From contig DASWHL010000037.1 of the NCBI GenBank assembly GCA_036398175.1, positions 1 through 64,000 on the forward strand: DNA of 64,000 nt. Reading direction: 5' to 3'. Under the pieces are notes generated by a model. The model did no database searches and had not been told where the DNA came from. It worked only from the letters and a program-made list of their open reading frames with translations. A program made the position numbers and the translations under genes. Shown here one piece after another: positions 41,599-50,575 of this stretch (position 1 is the stretch's first letter; each line of letters opens with the position of its first letter). This DNA is from JAOTWJ01 sp036398175 (lineage in GTDB: Bacteria > Gemmatimonadota > Gemmatimonadetes > Gemmatimonadales > GWC2-71-9).

Positions 41599-42732
41599 GT
41601 GTTCGATTTCCATCTCGACGCCCGGCACGGCGCCGCGCGCGCCGGCACCCTGACGCTCCCGCGAGGCATCGTGCGGACCCCCGCGTTCATGCCCGTGGGC
41701 ACGCAAGGCACCGTCCGCGCGCTGTCGCCACTCGACCTCCGCGCGGTGGGCACGCAGATACTGCTGGCCAACACGTACCACCTCCACGTCCGCCCGGGGG
41801 AAGACGTCGTGGCGGCCTTGGGCGGGCTGCATCGCTTCATGGGATGGGACGGACCCATTCTCACCGACTCCGGCGGCTTTCAGATTTTCTCACTGGAAGG
41901 CCACCGCCGCGTGGACGAGGACGGCGTCGCGTTCCGCTCCCACGTGGACGGCAGCACCCGCTACCTCACGCCCGAGCGGGCCATGGAGGTCCAGTGGACA
42001 CTCGGCCCGGACGTCGCGATGGCGCTCGACCACGTGGTGGCGGGCACGGCGGACGCCGCGGCGGCGGCGGATGCGCTGGCCCGCACGACGCGCTGGCTCG
42101 AGCGCTGCCGCACGCGGCACGCGGCCCTCACCCGGGACGCACCCGACCGACAGACGCTCTGGCCCATCCTCCAGGGCGGTACGGACCCCGCCCTGCGTGC
42201 GGCGGCCGTGGCGCAGGTGCTCGACCTGACGACCTGGACGGGCCTTGCCGTGGGCGGCCTCGCGGTGGGCGAGCCGCGGCCGGTGATGTACGCTACCCTC
42301 GAGGCGCTCGAACCCCGTCTGCCCGCCGCGATGCCGCGTTATCTTATGGGCGTCGGGTTTCCCGAGGATCTGCTGGCCGCGGTGGCCCGCGGCATGGACC
42401 TGTTCGATTGCGTGGCGCCGACCCGCAACGGACGGAACGGCCAGGCGTTCACCGCCGACGGGCCGGTGAACATCCGCAACGCCGTCCATCGCACCGATCC
42501 CGGACCGCTTGACGACACCTGCGACTGCGAGACGTGCCGGACGTACAGCCGCGGGTACCTGCGCCACCTGTTCGTGGCCGACGAGCTGCTCGGCCTGCGG
42601 TTGCTGTCGCTGCACAACGTCCGGTTCCTGATCCGCCTGGGCGAGGACGCCCGCCGCCGCGTGCTGGACGGCACGTTCGACGGATGGCACCGCGACTGGC
42701 TCGCCCGTTACACGACTCGGAGCACTGCGTGA
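41599..42732 (+). CDS. tgt: tRNA-guanine transglycosylase
   Basis: The 377-residue TIM-barrel enzyme swaps guanine-34 for preQ1 in tRNAs of Asp, Asn, His and Tyr. The nucleophile region reads DSGGFQIFSL. GGLAVGEP and MGVGFPEDLL form the substrate pocket, DCVAPTRNGRNG carries the second aspartate, and zinc is held by CDCETC with the following histidine. GTG was chosen because the -10 box ends 6 nt before it and the fold begins there. The stop overlaps yajC by GTGA. Confidence 0.95.
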   Translation: MFDFHLDARHGAARAGTLTLPRGIVRTPAFMPVGTQGTVRALSPLDLRAVGTQILLANTYHLHVRPGEDVVAALGGLHRFMGWDGPILTDSGGFQIFSLEGHRRVDEDGVAFRSHVDGSTRYLTPERAMEVQWTLGPDVAMALDHVVAGTADAAAAADALARTTRWLERCRTRHAALTRDAPDRQTLWPILQGGTDPALRAAAVAQVLDLTTWTGLAVGGLAVGEPRPVMYATLEALEPRLPAAMPRYLMGVGFPEDLLAAVARGMDLFDCVAPTRNGRNGQAFTADGPVNIRNAVHRTDPGPLDDTCDCETCRTYSRGYLRHLFVADELLGLRLLSLHNVRFLIRLGEDARRRVLDGTFDGWHRDWLARYTTRSTA

Positions 42733-43064
42733 CCCTACCGACGCTCTTTCTCCTGCTCGCGCCGTCCGGTCAGGCCGGCGGCCGCGGCCTCGGCATCATC
42801 CTGTTTCAGGCGGCCGCGTTCATCGCGATCATCTATTTCCTCCTGATCCGCCCCAAGGTCCAGCAGGAGAAGCGGCACCGCGAGCAGATCGCCCAGGTCA
42901 AGCGCGGCGACGAGATCGTGACGGCGGGCGGGATCGTGGGCGAGGTGGTCCACATCAAGGACGACCGGCTCACGCTGAAGACCGGCGAGTCGCGCATCGT
43001 GGTGCTGCGCGACCGGATCGCGGAGGTGCGGCCGGCAGGCGCCGGGGAGCCGGCCGGCAGATGA
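42729..43064 (+). CDS. yajC: Sec translocase accessory protein YajC
   Basis: The 111-residue protein has one N-terminal membrane segment (LGIILFQAAAFIAIIYFLLI) followed by RPKVQQEKRHREQI and the small conserved domain VKRGDEIVTAGGIVGEV. YajC associates with SecDF. Usually secD follows tgt-yajC, but here peptide deformylase takes that place. The GTG overlaps tgt and the stop overlaps def. Confidence 0.93.
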   Translation: MTLPTLFLLLAPSGQAGGRGLGIILFQAAAFIAIIYFLLIRPKVQQEKRHREQIAQVKRGDEIVTAGGIVGEVVHIKDDRLTLKTGESRIVVLRDRIAEVRPAGAGEPAGR

Positions 43065-43600
43065 GCGTGCGGTCCATCCACGTGCTCGGCTCCCCGGTCC
43101 TCCGGGAGCGCGCGCGTGCCGTCGGCATGCCCACCGCCGACACGGCGGCGTTCGTCCAGGACCTGTTCGACACGATGCGCGCCGCGGAGGGTGTGGGCCT
43201 CGCGGCCAATCAGGTGGGCGTGGCGGAGCGAGTGGCGGTCGTGGATACCCACGAGGGGGAGCCGATCGTCCTGATTGATCCCGTGATCGTGGAGCGGCAC
43301 GGCCAGGAACGCGGCGAAGAGGGCTGCCTGTCCATTCCGGGGCCCGACTTCTCCGGGGCGGTGGACCGGGCCACCCGGATCGTGATCGAGACCACGACCC
43401 TCCAGGGCCAGCGCGTGCGGATGGAAGTGCTGGATCACCGGGCGCGGGCCGTGCAGCACGAGGTGGACCACCTGGACGGCATCCTGTTCATTGACCACCT
43501 GAGCCCGCTCAAACGGCGCATGCTCCTCCGCAAATGGGAGAAGCAGCGAAAAGACAAATCCGGCTACGTGCAGGCGCCGGCACCCGCCGGCGGCTACTAG
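43061..43600 (+). CDS. def: Peptide deformylase
   Basis: The 179-residue metalloenzyme removes the formyl group from new proteins. All three motifs are present: GVGLAANQVG, EEGCLSIPG with the metal-binding cysteine, and QHEVDHLDG with the HExxH ligands. It overlaps yajC by ATGA and is followed 2 bp later by fmt, its functional counterpart in the formylation cycle. Confidence 0.96.
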   Translation: MSVRSIHVLGSPVLRERARAVGMPTADTAAFVQDLFDTMRAAEGVGLAANQVGVAERVAVVDTHEGEPIVLIDPVIVERHGQERGEEGCLSIPGPDFSGAVDRATRIVIETTTLQGQRVRMEVLDHRARAVQHEVDHLDGILFIDHLSPLKRRMLLRKWEKQRKDKSGYVQAPAPAGGY

Positions 43601-43602
43601 CC

Positions 43603-44535
43603 ATGCGGCTGGTGTTCTTCGGTACGCCCGACTTCGCGGTGCCCGCCCTGCGCTCCCTGATCGGCGAAGGGTTCGACGTCGCCGCCGTCGTGACGCAGCC
43701 GGACCGCCCGCAGGGGCGTTCCCGCAGCCAGCTCGTGCCGCCGCCGGTCAAGGAGGTCGCCGTGGCCGAGGACCTTCCGGTTCTCCAGCCCGAGCGCCCG
43801 GGCGACCCGGCCTTTCTCGAGACGCTGCGGCCGTACGCGCCGGACCTGGGCATCGTGATCGCCTACGGGCACATCCTCAAGCCCGGCCTGCTCGCGCTCC
43901 CCACGCGTGGCATGCTCAACGTCCACGCGTCCCTGCTCCCCGCGCTCCGGGGCGCGGCCCCCATTCAGCACGCGGTCATGCGGGGGCTCGAGGAGACGGG
44001 TGTCAGCGTGATGCAGATGGACGAGGGAATGGACACCGGCCCCATCCTCCATCAGGTGCCGACGCCGGTCGCGACGGACGAGACGGCAGGGGAGCTCGAG
44101 ATCCGGCTGGCCGAGCTGGGTGCGCTCGCCCTGATCGAAGCCCTGGCGCTGCTGGAGGCGGGCGTGCTCGTGCCCCGCCACCAGGACCATGCCCACGCAA
44201 CCTACGCTCCCAAGCTCACGGTGGACGGAGCGCGGATCTCCTGGACGGATGCCGCGGGCCACGTAGCGCGCCGCGTGCGCGGTCTGGACCCCCGACCCGG
44301 AGCGTGGACCGAGTTGGGCGACCGCCGGATCAAGCTCTTCGGCCCGCGCCCCGCCGGTGGAACGCCTCCCGGGACGGCGCCGGGCGAGATCGTGGAGACC
44401 GATCCCGCGCTCCTGGTGGCCACCGGGGACGGCCTCCTCCAGTTCCTGGACGTGCAGCCGGAGGGCAAGGCCCGGCTCTCGGCCGCGGACTGGGCGCGCG
44501 GCCGCGGGGCCCACCCGGGCGACACGTTCCGCTGA
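43603..44535 (+). CDS. fmt: Methionyl-tRNA formyltransferase
   Basis: The 310-residue enzyme formylates Met-tRNA-fMet. MRLVFFGTPDFAVPALRSL is the start. NVHASLLPALRGAAPIQHAV carries the catalytic Asn-His pair, and DEGMDTGPIL the catalytic aspartate region. The C-terminal OB-like domain is complete (RVRGLDPRPGAWTEL). It pairs with def in the usual order. Confidence 0.95.
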   Translation: MRLVFFGTPDFAVPALRSLIGEGFDVAAVVTQPDRPQGRSRSQLVPPPVKEVAVAEDLPVLQPERPGDPAFLETLRPYAPDLGIVIAYGHILKPGLLALPTRGMLNVHASLLPALRGAAPIQHAVMRGLEETGVSVMQMDEGMDTGPILHQVPTPVATDETAGELEIRLAELGALALIEALALLEAGVLVPRHQDHAHATYAPKLTVDGARISWTDAAGHVARRVRGLDPRPGAWTELGDRRIKLFGPRPAGGTPPGTAPGEIVETDPALLVATGDGLLQFLDVQPEGKARLSAADWARGRGAHPGDTFR

Positions 44536-44546
44536 CCCCGGTTCCC

Positions 44547-45140
44547 GTGGTGCACGCGGTGACGGACGACCGCGTGCTCGCACTCCCGGATTTTCTCGAG
44601 CGCGCCGCGGCGCTCGCGCTGGGTCCCGACTGCGCCATTCACCTGCGCGGCCGGCTCGCGGGCCGCCGGCTCCTGGCCCTTGCCGATCACCTGCGCCGCA
44701 TCACGGCCGCGTCGGGGACCCGGCTCCTGATCCATGACCGGCTGGACGTCGCGGTACTGTGCGGCGCGGACGGGGTCCATCTCCCCGCCGCGGGCGTCCC
44801 GACCACGCGCGCGCGGGCCGCGCTCCCCGCCGGGACCCTGATCGGCCGATCGGTGCATTCGCCCGCCGAGGCGCGTGCGGCCGCGGCCGAGGGGAATGAC
44901 TACGTGTTTCTCGGGAACATCTGGCCCACGGCGTCCCACCCGGGGCGGCCGGGCATCAGCCCCGCGGCCATTACGCGGGCCGGGCCGGCGCGGGTCATTG
45001 CGATCGGCGGTGTCACCACCGCCACCGCGGCGGAGGCCGCCCGGGAGGGGGCCGCGGGCGTCGCCGCGATCCGGGCGCTGTGGGACGCCGCGGATCCGGC
45101 TGCGACAGCCCGCGCTTTCCGAGTACTTTTCCAGGGATGA
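44547..45140 (+). CDS. TenI/ThiE-like protein, probable thiazole tautomerase
   Basis: The product of about 197 residues has the ThiE/TenI barrel. It lacks the ThiE QxRxK strand (IHLRGRLAGRR is found instead). It has GRSVHSPAEA and FLGNIWPTASHPG, closer to TenI, the enzyme that aromatises the ThiG thiazole product. IAIGGV is kept. It sits directly before thiS and thiG, which supports that role, while a true ThiE is present at the left end of the window. The start is uncertain: GTG 44547, GTG 44550, or CTG 44532, which overlaps the fmt stop. Confidence 0.78.
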   Translation: MVHAVTDDRVLALPDFLERAAALALGPDCAIHLRGRLAGRRLLALADHLRRITAASGTRLLIHDRLDVAVLCGADGVHLPAAGVPTTRARAALPAGTLIGRSVHSPAEARAAAAEGNDYVFLGNIWPTASHPGRPGISPAAITRAGPARVIAIGGVTTATAAEAAREGAAGVAAIRALWDAADPAATARAFRVLFQG

Positions 45141-45352
45141 CCACCGACCCGATCCGGATCACCGTGAACGGCGAGCCGCGCGAGTTCCCCGACGGGCTCA
45201 CGCTGCTCGCCCTGCTCGAGCATTTCGCGCTCGACCCGCGCGCCGTCGTGGTGGAACGCAACCGCGAGATCGTGCGGCGCCCGGCCCTGGCCGAGACCGC
45301 GGTGCGGGCCGGTGACGCCATCGAGCTGGTGCATTTCGTGGGAGGTGGGTGA
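45137..45352 (+). CDS. thiS: Sulfur carrier protein ThiS
   Basis: The 71-residue ubiquitin-like protein ends in VGGG, whose final glycines are adenylated and converted to thiocarboxylate to donate sulfur to the thiazole. It begins ITVNGEPREFPDG and has LLEHFALDPRAVVVERN. It overlaps the TenI-like gene by ATGA and precedes thiG by 1 bp. Confidence 0.93.
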   Translation: MTTDPIRITVNGEPREFPDGLTLLALLEHFALDPRAVVVERNREIVRRPALAETAVRAGDAIELVHFVGGG

Positions 45353-45353
45353 C

Positions 45354-46148
45354 GTGACCGCCGCCACCGCCGTGCAGGATACCGCGTTCACGATCGCCGG
45401 GCGGGCGTTCCGCTCGCGCCTGATCGTGGGGACGGGCAAATACAAGGACAACGCGACCATGGTGGCGGCGCACGAGGCCTCGGGCGCCGACATCGTGACG
45501 GTGGCGGTGCGACGTGTGGACCTGGACCGCACCCGGGAAGCGGGGATCCTGTACCACATCGATCCCAAGCGGCACTTCCTGCTGGCGAACACCGCCGGCT
45601 GCTACAGCGCGGACGACGCCATCCGGTATGCGCGCCTGGCGCGCGAGGCCGGGTTCAACGACTTCCTGAAGCTCGAGGTGATCGGCGACCAGCAGACCCT
45701 GCTGCCCGACGTGGCCCAGCTCCTCACCGCCACCGCCGTGCTGGGCAAGGAGGGATTCCAGGTCCTCGCGTACACGAACGAAGACCTGGTGACGGCGCTG
45801 CGGCTCGAGGACGCCGGCTGCGCCGCCGTCATGCCGCTCGCCTCGCCCATCGGGAGCGGCCTCGGGCTGCTCAACCCGTACGCGGTGCGCACGATCAAGC
45901 ATCGCCTGTCCGTGCCGATCATCGTGGACGCGGGCGTCGGCACCGCATCCGACGCGTGCGTGACGATGGAGCAGGGCGTGGACGGCATCCTGATGAACAC
46001 CGCCATTGCCGAAGCCGCCGATCCCGTGGGAATGGCCACGGCCATGCGCCACGCCGTGCTGGCCGGGCGGCTGGCCTTCCTGTCCGGACGCATGCCGCGC
46101 CGGGAGGTGGCCGTGCCCTCGAGCCCGGTCACGGGCATGCTCGGCTAA
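45354..46148 (+). CDS. thiG: Thiazole synthase
   Basis: The 264-residue TIM barrel forms the thiazole phosphate from DXP, ThiS-thiocarboxylate and an imine. SRLIVGTGKYKD opens the fold, FLKLEVIGD has the Schiff-base lysine, and GVGTASDACVTMEQGVDG is the phosphate-binding end. GGAGG at 45341-45345 lies 8 nt before the GTG used, one of the few strong ribosome sites here. An in-frame GTG at 45345 is less likely. thiH and thiO are not in view. Confidence 0.95.
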   Translation: MTAATAVQDTAFTIAGRAFRSRLIVGTGKYKDNATMVAAHEASGADIVTVAVRRVDLDRTREAGILYHIDPKRHFLLANTAGCYSADDAIRYARLAREAGFNDFLKLEVIGDQQTLLPDVAQLLTATAVLGKEGFQVLAYTNEDLVTALRLEDAGCAAVMPLASPIGSGLGLLNPYAVRTIKHRLSVPIIVDAGVGTASDACVTMEQGVDGILMNTAIAEAADPVGMATAMRHAVLAGRLAFLSGRMPRREVAVPSSPVTGMLG

Positions 46149-46158
46149 GGACGTTGTC

Positions 46159-47502
46159 ATGATGGCCCAGGACGAGACCACCAGCCCGGAGCCCGTGGCG
46201 CTCCCGGCCGCACATCCGGCGGGGCCGGACCGCGGCTTCGCGGCGCGTCGCGCGGCGCTCGAAGTGCTGCGCGGTATCCGGCGCCACGAGACGTTCGACG
46301 TGGCGCTGACGCGCTCGGTTGCCGAGCTGGACGAGGCGGATCGCCGGCTGGTCCACGAAATCAGCGCGGGCGTGCTGCGCCAGCGGGGAGAGCTGGATCG
46401 CCTGCTCACGCCCTGCGTAACGGGCGACTGGCACCGGGTGCGGGAGGACATGCGCGACGTGCTCCGGCTCGGCGCCTATCAGCTGCATCATCTGTCGCGC
46501 GTGCCGGTGCACGCCGCGGTGGCCGCCACGGTCGAGGTGGCCAAGCGCGAGCACGGCGCGCGCTCCGCCGGCTTTGCCAATGCGGTGCTGCGCCGGCTCG
46601 CCAAGGAGCTGGCCGCGGGCGGCCCGGTGGCGGAGCCCGCCCCGGGTCCGCGAGGAGGGCGCGCGCTCGGGCGGGAGTACTCGCACCCCACGTGGATGGT
46701 GGCGCGCTGGCTGGCGCGGTTCGGACCGGACCGCACGGAGGCGCTCCTCCGGCACAACAACGCGCGGAGCGCGATTCACCTCCAGCCCGCACGCTGGCCG
46801 CTGGACCGGCTGCGCGACGCCTTCCGGGAGGCCGGCGTCCCCTTCGCCGAGACCGAGGGGCTGCCGGGGGTGAGCGTACAGGGCGTGCGCGTGCACGAGC
46901 TTCCCGGATACGGGGAGGGCGCGTTCGTCGTGCAGGACCCCGCGCAGGCGCTCGCGCTCGCGCACGCGGCCGTGCCCGCCGGGAGTCTCGTGTGGGACGC
47001 GTGCGCGGCCCCGGGCGGCAAGGCCGCGCGGCTGGCCGCCACCTGCCGCGTGCTGGCCTGCGATCCGCGGCGCGTGCGCCTCCCCCGCCTGGTAGACACG
47101 GTCCGCCGCGCGGCGCCGGGGGTGTGGGTGGCATGCGCCGACGCCCTGGCGGCGCCCGTGCGCCCCGAGAGCTGCGACGTGGTGTTGCTCGACGCGCCGT
47201 GCAGCGCCACCGGCACCATCGCCAAGCACCCCGACGCCCGCTGGCGGCTGTCGGCGCGCCGGATCCAGCGCCTCGTCGCACTGCAGGCCGGGCTGCTCGA
47301 CGGGGCCGCCGCCGCGGTCCGGCCCGGCGGCATGCTCGCCTACCTCACCTGCTCGCTGGAGCAGGAGGAAAACGGGGACCAGGTGGACGCGTTCCTGCGC
47401 CGTCACCCGGACTTCCGCCGCACCAAAGACGACCTCGTGCTCTTCCCACCCGATCGCGGCACGGACGGCGCGTTCGCGGCGCACTTGGAGCGCCAGGCAT
47501 GA
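46159..47502 (+). CDS. rsmB: 16S rRNA m5C967 methyltransferase RsmB
   Basis: The 447-residue protein has an N-terminal NusB-like RNA-binding region (AARRAALEVLRGI to SAGFANAVLRRL) and a C-terminal methyltransferase. Motif I is DACAAPGGKAARLA, motif IV LLDAPCSATGTIAKHPD with one cysteine, and motif VI LTCSLEQEEN with the catalytic cysteine. Tandem ATG codons (46159, 46162) occur. The stop overlaps the PASTA gene by ATGA. Confidence 0.93.
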   Translation: MMAQDETTSPEPVALPAAHPAGPDRGFAARRAALEVLRGIRRHETFDVALTRSVAELDEADRRLVHEISAGVLRQRGELDRLLTPCVTGDWHRVREDMRDVLRLGAYQLHHLSRVPVHAAVAATVEVAKREHGARSAGFANAVLRRLAKELAAGGPVAEPAPGPRGGRALGREYSHPTWMVARWLARFGPDRTEALLRHNNARSAIHLQPARWPLDRLRDAFREAGVPFAETEGLPGVSVQGVRVHELPGYGEGAFVVQDPAQALALAHAAVPAGSLVWDACAAPGGKAARLAATCRVLACDPRRVRLPRLVDTVRRAAPGVWVACADALAAPVRPESCDVVLLDAPCSATGTIAKHPDARWRLSARRIQRLVALQAGLLDGAAAAVRPGGMLAYLTCSLEQEENGDQVDAFLRRHPDFRRTKDDLVLFPPDRGTDGAFAAHLERQA

Positions 47503-48434
47503 AGTTCCGCCGGCGCTTCGCCACGGGCGGTCTTCTGGGCGGCCTGCTGCGGTCACTCGGGGCGGCATGGGCGCGGGTGCGGCCTTCGCGGAGCCCGGGC
47601 GCGACGGACCCGTTTGCTCCGCCTTCGACTCCCCCAGCCCCGGGTGCCGGAGTGCCCGCGCGCGCGGCCTGGACCAACGGGCGGACGCCGTTCGACCGCC
47701 TGGCCGCGCGGTGGCGGTTCGACCGGCGGCGATCCGTCACCGTACTGAGTGTGTTCCTGGGAACCCTGGTCCTCGGATACGGACTCGCGGCGACCATGCT
47801 GTTCCCGGCCCCGATCATCACCATCAGCCGGTCCATCCCGCGAGTCCTCGGCCACACGGAGGAGCAGGCCCGGGAGGCCCTGCGGGCCGCGGGGTTCGGC
47901 ATTGGAGCCGTCGAGCGGTCCCCGCACCCCACCGTCCCGACAGGGACGGTGTTCTGGCAGGACCCGCCACCCGACGTGGTCGCCCCCGAGGCCACCGAGG
48001 TTGCCCTCACGCTCAGCACGGGTCCGCAGCGCATTCCGGTGCCCGACGTGGCCGGCTACGATGCGGCCGAGGCCCGCACGCTGATCGAGGGCGCGGGGCT
48101 CCGCGTCGGATCCACGGAATCCACCCAGGCGCCGACGCCCCGGAACGTCGCCGTGAATACGCGTCCCACCGCCGGCACGATGCTGACCCCCGGCTCGAGC
48201 GTGGTGCTGGTGGTGAGCGTGGGCGCGGCCACGATCCGCGTGCCCACGCTCACGGGCCTGACCGTGGACGAGGCGCGCCTGGCCCTCGAGACGGCGGGTC
48301 TGGCCCTGGGGACCTCGTTCGCCCAGACTACGGACGCCGCCGCGCCCGGCGAGGTGTTCTATCAGGAACCGAGCGCCGGCACGCTGTCGGCGCCGGGAAC
48401 CGTCGTCAACGTGCGCATCGCGCGGAGTCAATGA
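47499..48434 (+). CDS. Membrane-anchored PASTA-domain protein without kinase
   Basis: The 311-residue protein has a basic, Pro-rich cytoplasmic head, one membrane segment (about 80-103, SVTVLSVFLGTLVLGYG) and three periplasmic PASTA repeats (about 110-310; PRVLGHTEEQAREALRAAG, VPDVAGYDAAEARTLIEGAG, VPTLTGLTVDEARLALETAG). PASTA units bind peptidoglycan or muropeptides. There is no Ser/Thr kinase or transpeptidase domain, unlike PknB or PBP2x. It lies between rsmB and rpe with ATGA overlaps on both sides. Confidence 0.88.
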   Translation: MKFRRRFATGGLLGGLLRSLGAAWARVRPSRSPGATDPFAPPSTPPAPGAGVPARAAWTNGRTPFDRLAARWRFDRRRSVTVLSVFLGTLVLGYGLAATMLFPAPIITISRSIPRVLGHTEEQAREALRAAGFGIGAVERSPHPTVPTGTVFWQDPPPDVVAPEATEVALTLSTGPQRIPVPDVAGYDAAEARTLIEGAGLRVGSTESTQAPTPRNVAVNTRPTAGTMLTPGSSVVLVVSVGAATIRVPTLTGLTVDEARLALETAGLALGTSFAQTTDAAAPGEVFYQEPSAGTLSAPGTVVNVRIARSQ

Positions 48435-49102
48435 TGCCCGCCGTCCGCCTTGCCCCGAGCATTCTCAGCGCCGACCTCGGCCGGCTCGCCGACGACATTG
48501 CCCGGGTGGAAGCCGGCGGCGCGGACGTCATCCACGTGGACGTCATGGATGGCCGCTACGTCCCCAACCTCACGTTCGGCGCCGCCGTGGTGGCGACCGC
48601 CCGCAAGGCGACGCACCTTCCCGTGGACGTGCACCTGATGGTGGTGGACCCGGAGCAGTACCTGGAGCCCTTCGCCGCCGCCGGCGCGTCCATCTTCACG
48701 TTTCATCCGGACGCCACCCGCCACGTGCAGCGTCACCTGGCCGCCGCGCGCGAGCTGGGGATGCGGGCCGGGCTCGCCCTGAATCCCGCGGACCCGCTGA
48801 CGCTGGTGGCCGAAGTGCTGGACGACCTCGATCTGCTGCTCCTGATGACGGTGAACCCGGGTTTCGGCGGCCAGCATTACATTCCGGCGTCCACCGACAA
48901 GATCCGCCGCGCCCGCGCCCTGCTCGACCGGCACGGGAGCGGGATCTGGCTCGAAGTGGACGGCGGCATTACCGTCGAGACGATCGCCGGCGCGTCCCGG
49001 GCCGGCGCCGACACGTTCGTGGCCGGATCGGCGGTCTTTGGCACACCCGATCCGGCGGCGGCCCTCCGCGAACTCAGGCGCCGCTGCGCCGTCGAGGTCT
49101 GA
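48431..49102 (+). CDS. rpe: Ribulose-phosphate 3-epimerase
   Basis: The 223-residue TIM barrel interconverts ribulose-5-P and xylulose-5-P. LAPSILSADLGRL, HVDVMDGRYVPNLTFG, VDVHLMVVDPEQ, MTVNPGFGGQ and EVDGGITVET are all present, including the metal-binding Asp and His residues. The prokaryote order rsmB-(PASTA)-rpe is common. RBS GAGAG and 8 bp separate it from the TlpA-like gene. Confidence 0.96.
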   Translation: MMPAVRLAPSILSADLGRLADDIARVEAGGADVIHVDVMDGRYVPNLTFGAAVVATARKATHLPVDVHLMVVDPEQYLEPFAAAGASIFTFHPDATRHVQRHLAAARELGMRAGLALNPADPLTLVAEVLDDLDLLLLMTVNPGFGGQHYIPASTDKIRRARALLDRHGSGIWLEVDGGITVETIAGASRAGADTFVAGSAVFGTPDPAAALRELRRRCAVEV

Positions 49103-49110
49103 GAGAACGC

Positions 49111-49647
49111 ATGGCAAGTCGAGGACAGTGGACCGCGGTGGGGGTGGTGCTCGGCGTCATTGGCTTCGGCCTTGGCGCGGCCCTGCTGCTCACGCCGGAA
49201 ATCAGCCGCATCGAGCCGGGCACGCGCGCGCCGGACTACCGGGTGTTGGGCATCGCCGCGCCGGACACCGTGCGCCTCCGCGACTTCCGCGGCGAGGTCG
49301 TCCTGCTCAACGTGTGGGCCACCTGGTGCGCACCCTGCGAACAGGAGATGCCGTCCATGGAGCGTCTCCACCAGGAGATGGGTCCGCAGGGCCTCCGCGT
49401 GGTGGCGGTGTCCGTGGACCAGTCCAGTCCGGAAACCGTGCGCTCGTGGGTGGAGGCGCGCAATCTGACGTTCACGGTGCTGCACGATCCGTCGGGGCGG
49501 ATCCAGCAGGTGTATCAGACCACGGGCGTGCCGGAGAGCTTCGTGCTGGACCGCAACGGCGTGATCGTCAAGAAGATCATCGGCGCCACCGAGTGGGACC
49601 ATCCGGCGCAGAAGGCGCTGTTCCGGAGGCTGCTTGCCACCGAGTAA
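49111..49647 (+). CDS. TlpA-like membrane-anchored thioredoxin
   Basis: The 178-residue protein has an N-terminal membrane anchor (WTAVGVVLGVIGFGLGAALLL) and a periplasmic thioredoxin fold. The redox motif is WATWCAPCEQE, with the cis-proline at TGVPESFVLD. Family members reduce periplasmic disulfides, often for cytochrome c maturation, but no ccm gene is nearby. The last 14 bp overlap the TTG start proposed for the YbbR-like gene. Confidence 0.9.
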   Translation: MASRGQWTAVGVVLGVIGFGLGAALLLTPEISRIEPGTRAPDYRVLGIAAPDTVRLRDFRGEVVLLNVWATWCAPCEQEMPSMERLHQEMGPQGLRVVAVSVDQSSPETVRSWVEARNLTFTVLHDPSGRIQQVYQTTGVPESFVLDRNGVIVKKIIGATEWDHPAQKALFRRLLATE

Positions 49648-50575
49648 GCCCTGGCTCGCGCGCGCGCGATCGGCCGTACTCGTGAACTGGCCGGCCAAGC
49701 TCACGGCCCTGGCGCTGTCGGGCGTGCTCTGGGCGGCGGTGGCCGCCGAAGAACCCACGACCCAGCTCGTGCCGGTGACCCTGTCGGTGCTGGCGCCGCG
49801 CGGCCGGACGGTGACCGGGCCGCTGCCCGTCGTCCAGGCGGTGTACGTGGGCAGCACGCGGGAGCTGATCAAGCTCTACTCGTCACCCCCGACCATCCAG
49901 AAGATCCTGCCCGACACGCTCACGGGGAGCGAGTTCGAGCTGAGCCTGACCCCGCAGGACCTCATCATGCCCACCCGGCTGAACGTGCGGCCGGAGGACG
50001 TGCAGCCGCGGAGCGTCCGTATCCTGCTGGACGAGGTGGTGCACCGGACGCTCGTAGTCGAGCCGCGGATCACGATCGCGCCCGACACGGGCTTCGCGCT
50101 CCAGGGAGGGATCGCGGTGGCGCCGGGATCGGTGACGGTCACGGGACCGGAGGCGATTCTGCGGGGGCTCACCACCATCCCCACCGTGACGCTGGAGATG
50201 AGCGGCGTCAACACCGCCGTCCGGCGCATGGTGGCGCTCGACACGGCGGGTCTGGGGACCGCCCGCGTCACGCCCGCGGAGGTGGAGATCTCGGCCGACG
50301 TCGTGTTCATGGCCGAGCGGGTGCTCATGGGCGTACCGGTCACGGTCCGCGCCGACCGCCCCACGTCGTTCGAGACGAACCCGCCCGCGGTGCTCGTGAC
50401 CGTGCGGGGTCCCAGCCAGCGGCTCGCGCGGCTCACTCGCGACTCCGTCATCGTGCTCGCGGTGCCCGCCACCGACGGGCCGGAGCGGGTGGTACTGGAA
50501 GTCGTGCCCCCGGAAGGGCTCACGGCGGTGGCGACCCCGGACACCGCGACCGTGACGCGGCGGCTGCGTGCCTGA
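49634..50575 (+). CDS. YbbR/CdaR-like domain protein
   Basis: The product of about 313 residues has one N-terminal membrane segment (NWPAKLTALALSGVLWAAVA) and then repeated YbbR-type beta units (for example PDTLTGSEFELSLTP, GVNTAVRRMVALDT and ERVVLEVVPPEGL). In Firmicutes such proteins regulate the diadenylate cyclase CdaA, but no such gene is adjacent. The start is uncertain: TTG 49634 overlaps the previous gene, while an in-frame GTG at 49682 would begin right at the membrane segment. It overlaps tsaD by 8 bp. Confidence 0.75.
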   Translation: MPPSKPWLARARSAVLVNWPAKLTALALSGVLWAAVAAEEPTTQLVPVTLSVLAPRGRTVTGPLPVVQAVYVGSTRELIKLYSSPPTIQKILPDTLTGSEFELSLTPQDLIMPTRLNVRPEDVQPRSVRILLDEVVHRTLVVEPRITIAPDTGFALQGGIAVAPGSVTVTGPEAILRGLTTIPTVTLEMSGVNTAVRRMVALDTAGLGTARVTPAEVEISADVVFMAERVLMGVPVTVRADRPTSFETNPPAVLVTVRGPSQRLARLTRDSVIVLAVPATDGPERVVLEVVPPEGLTAVATPDTATVTRRLRA

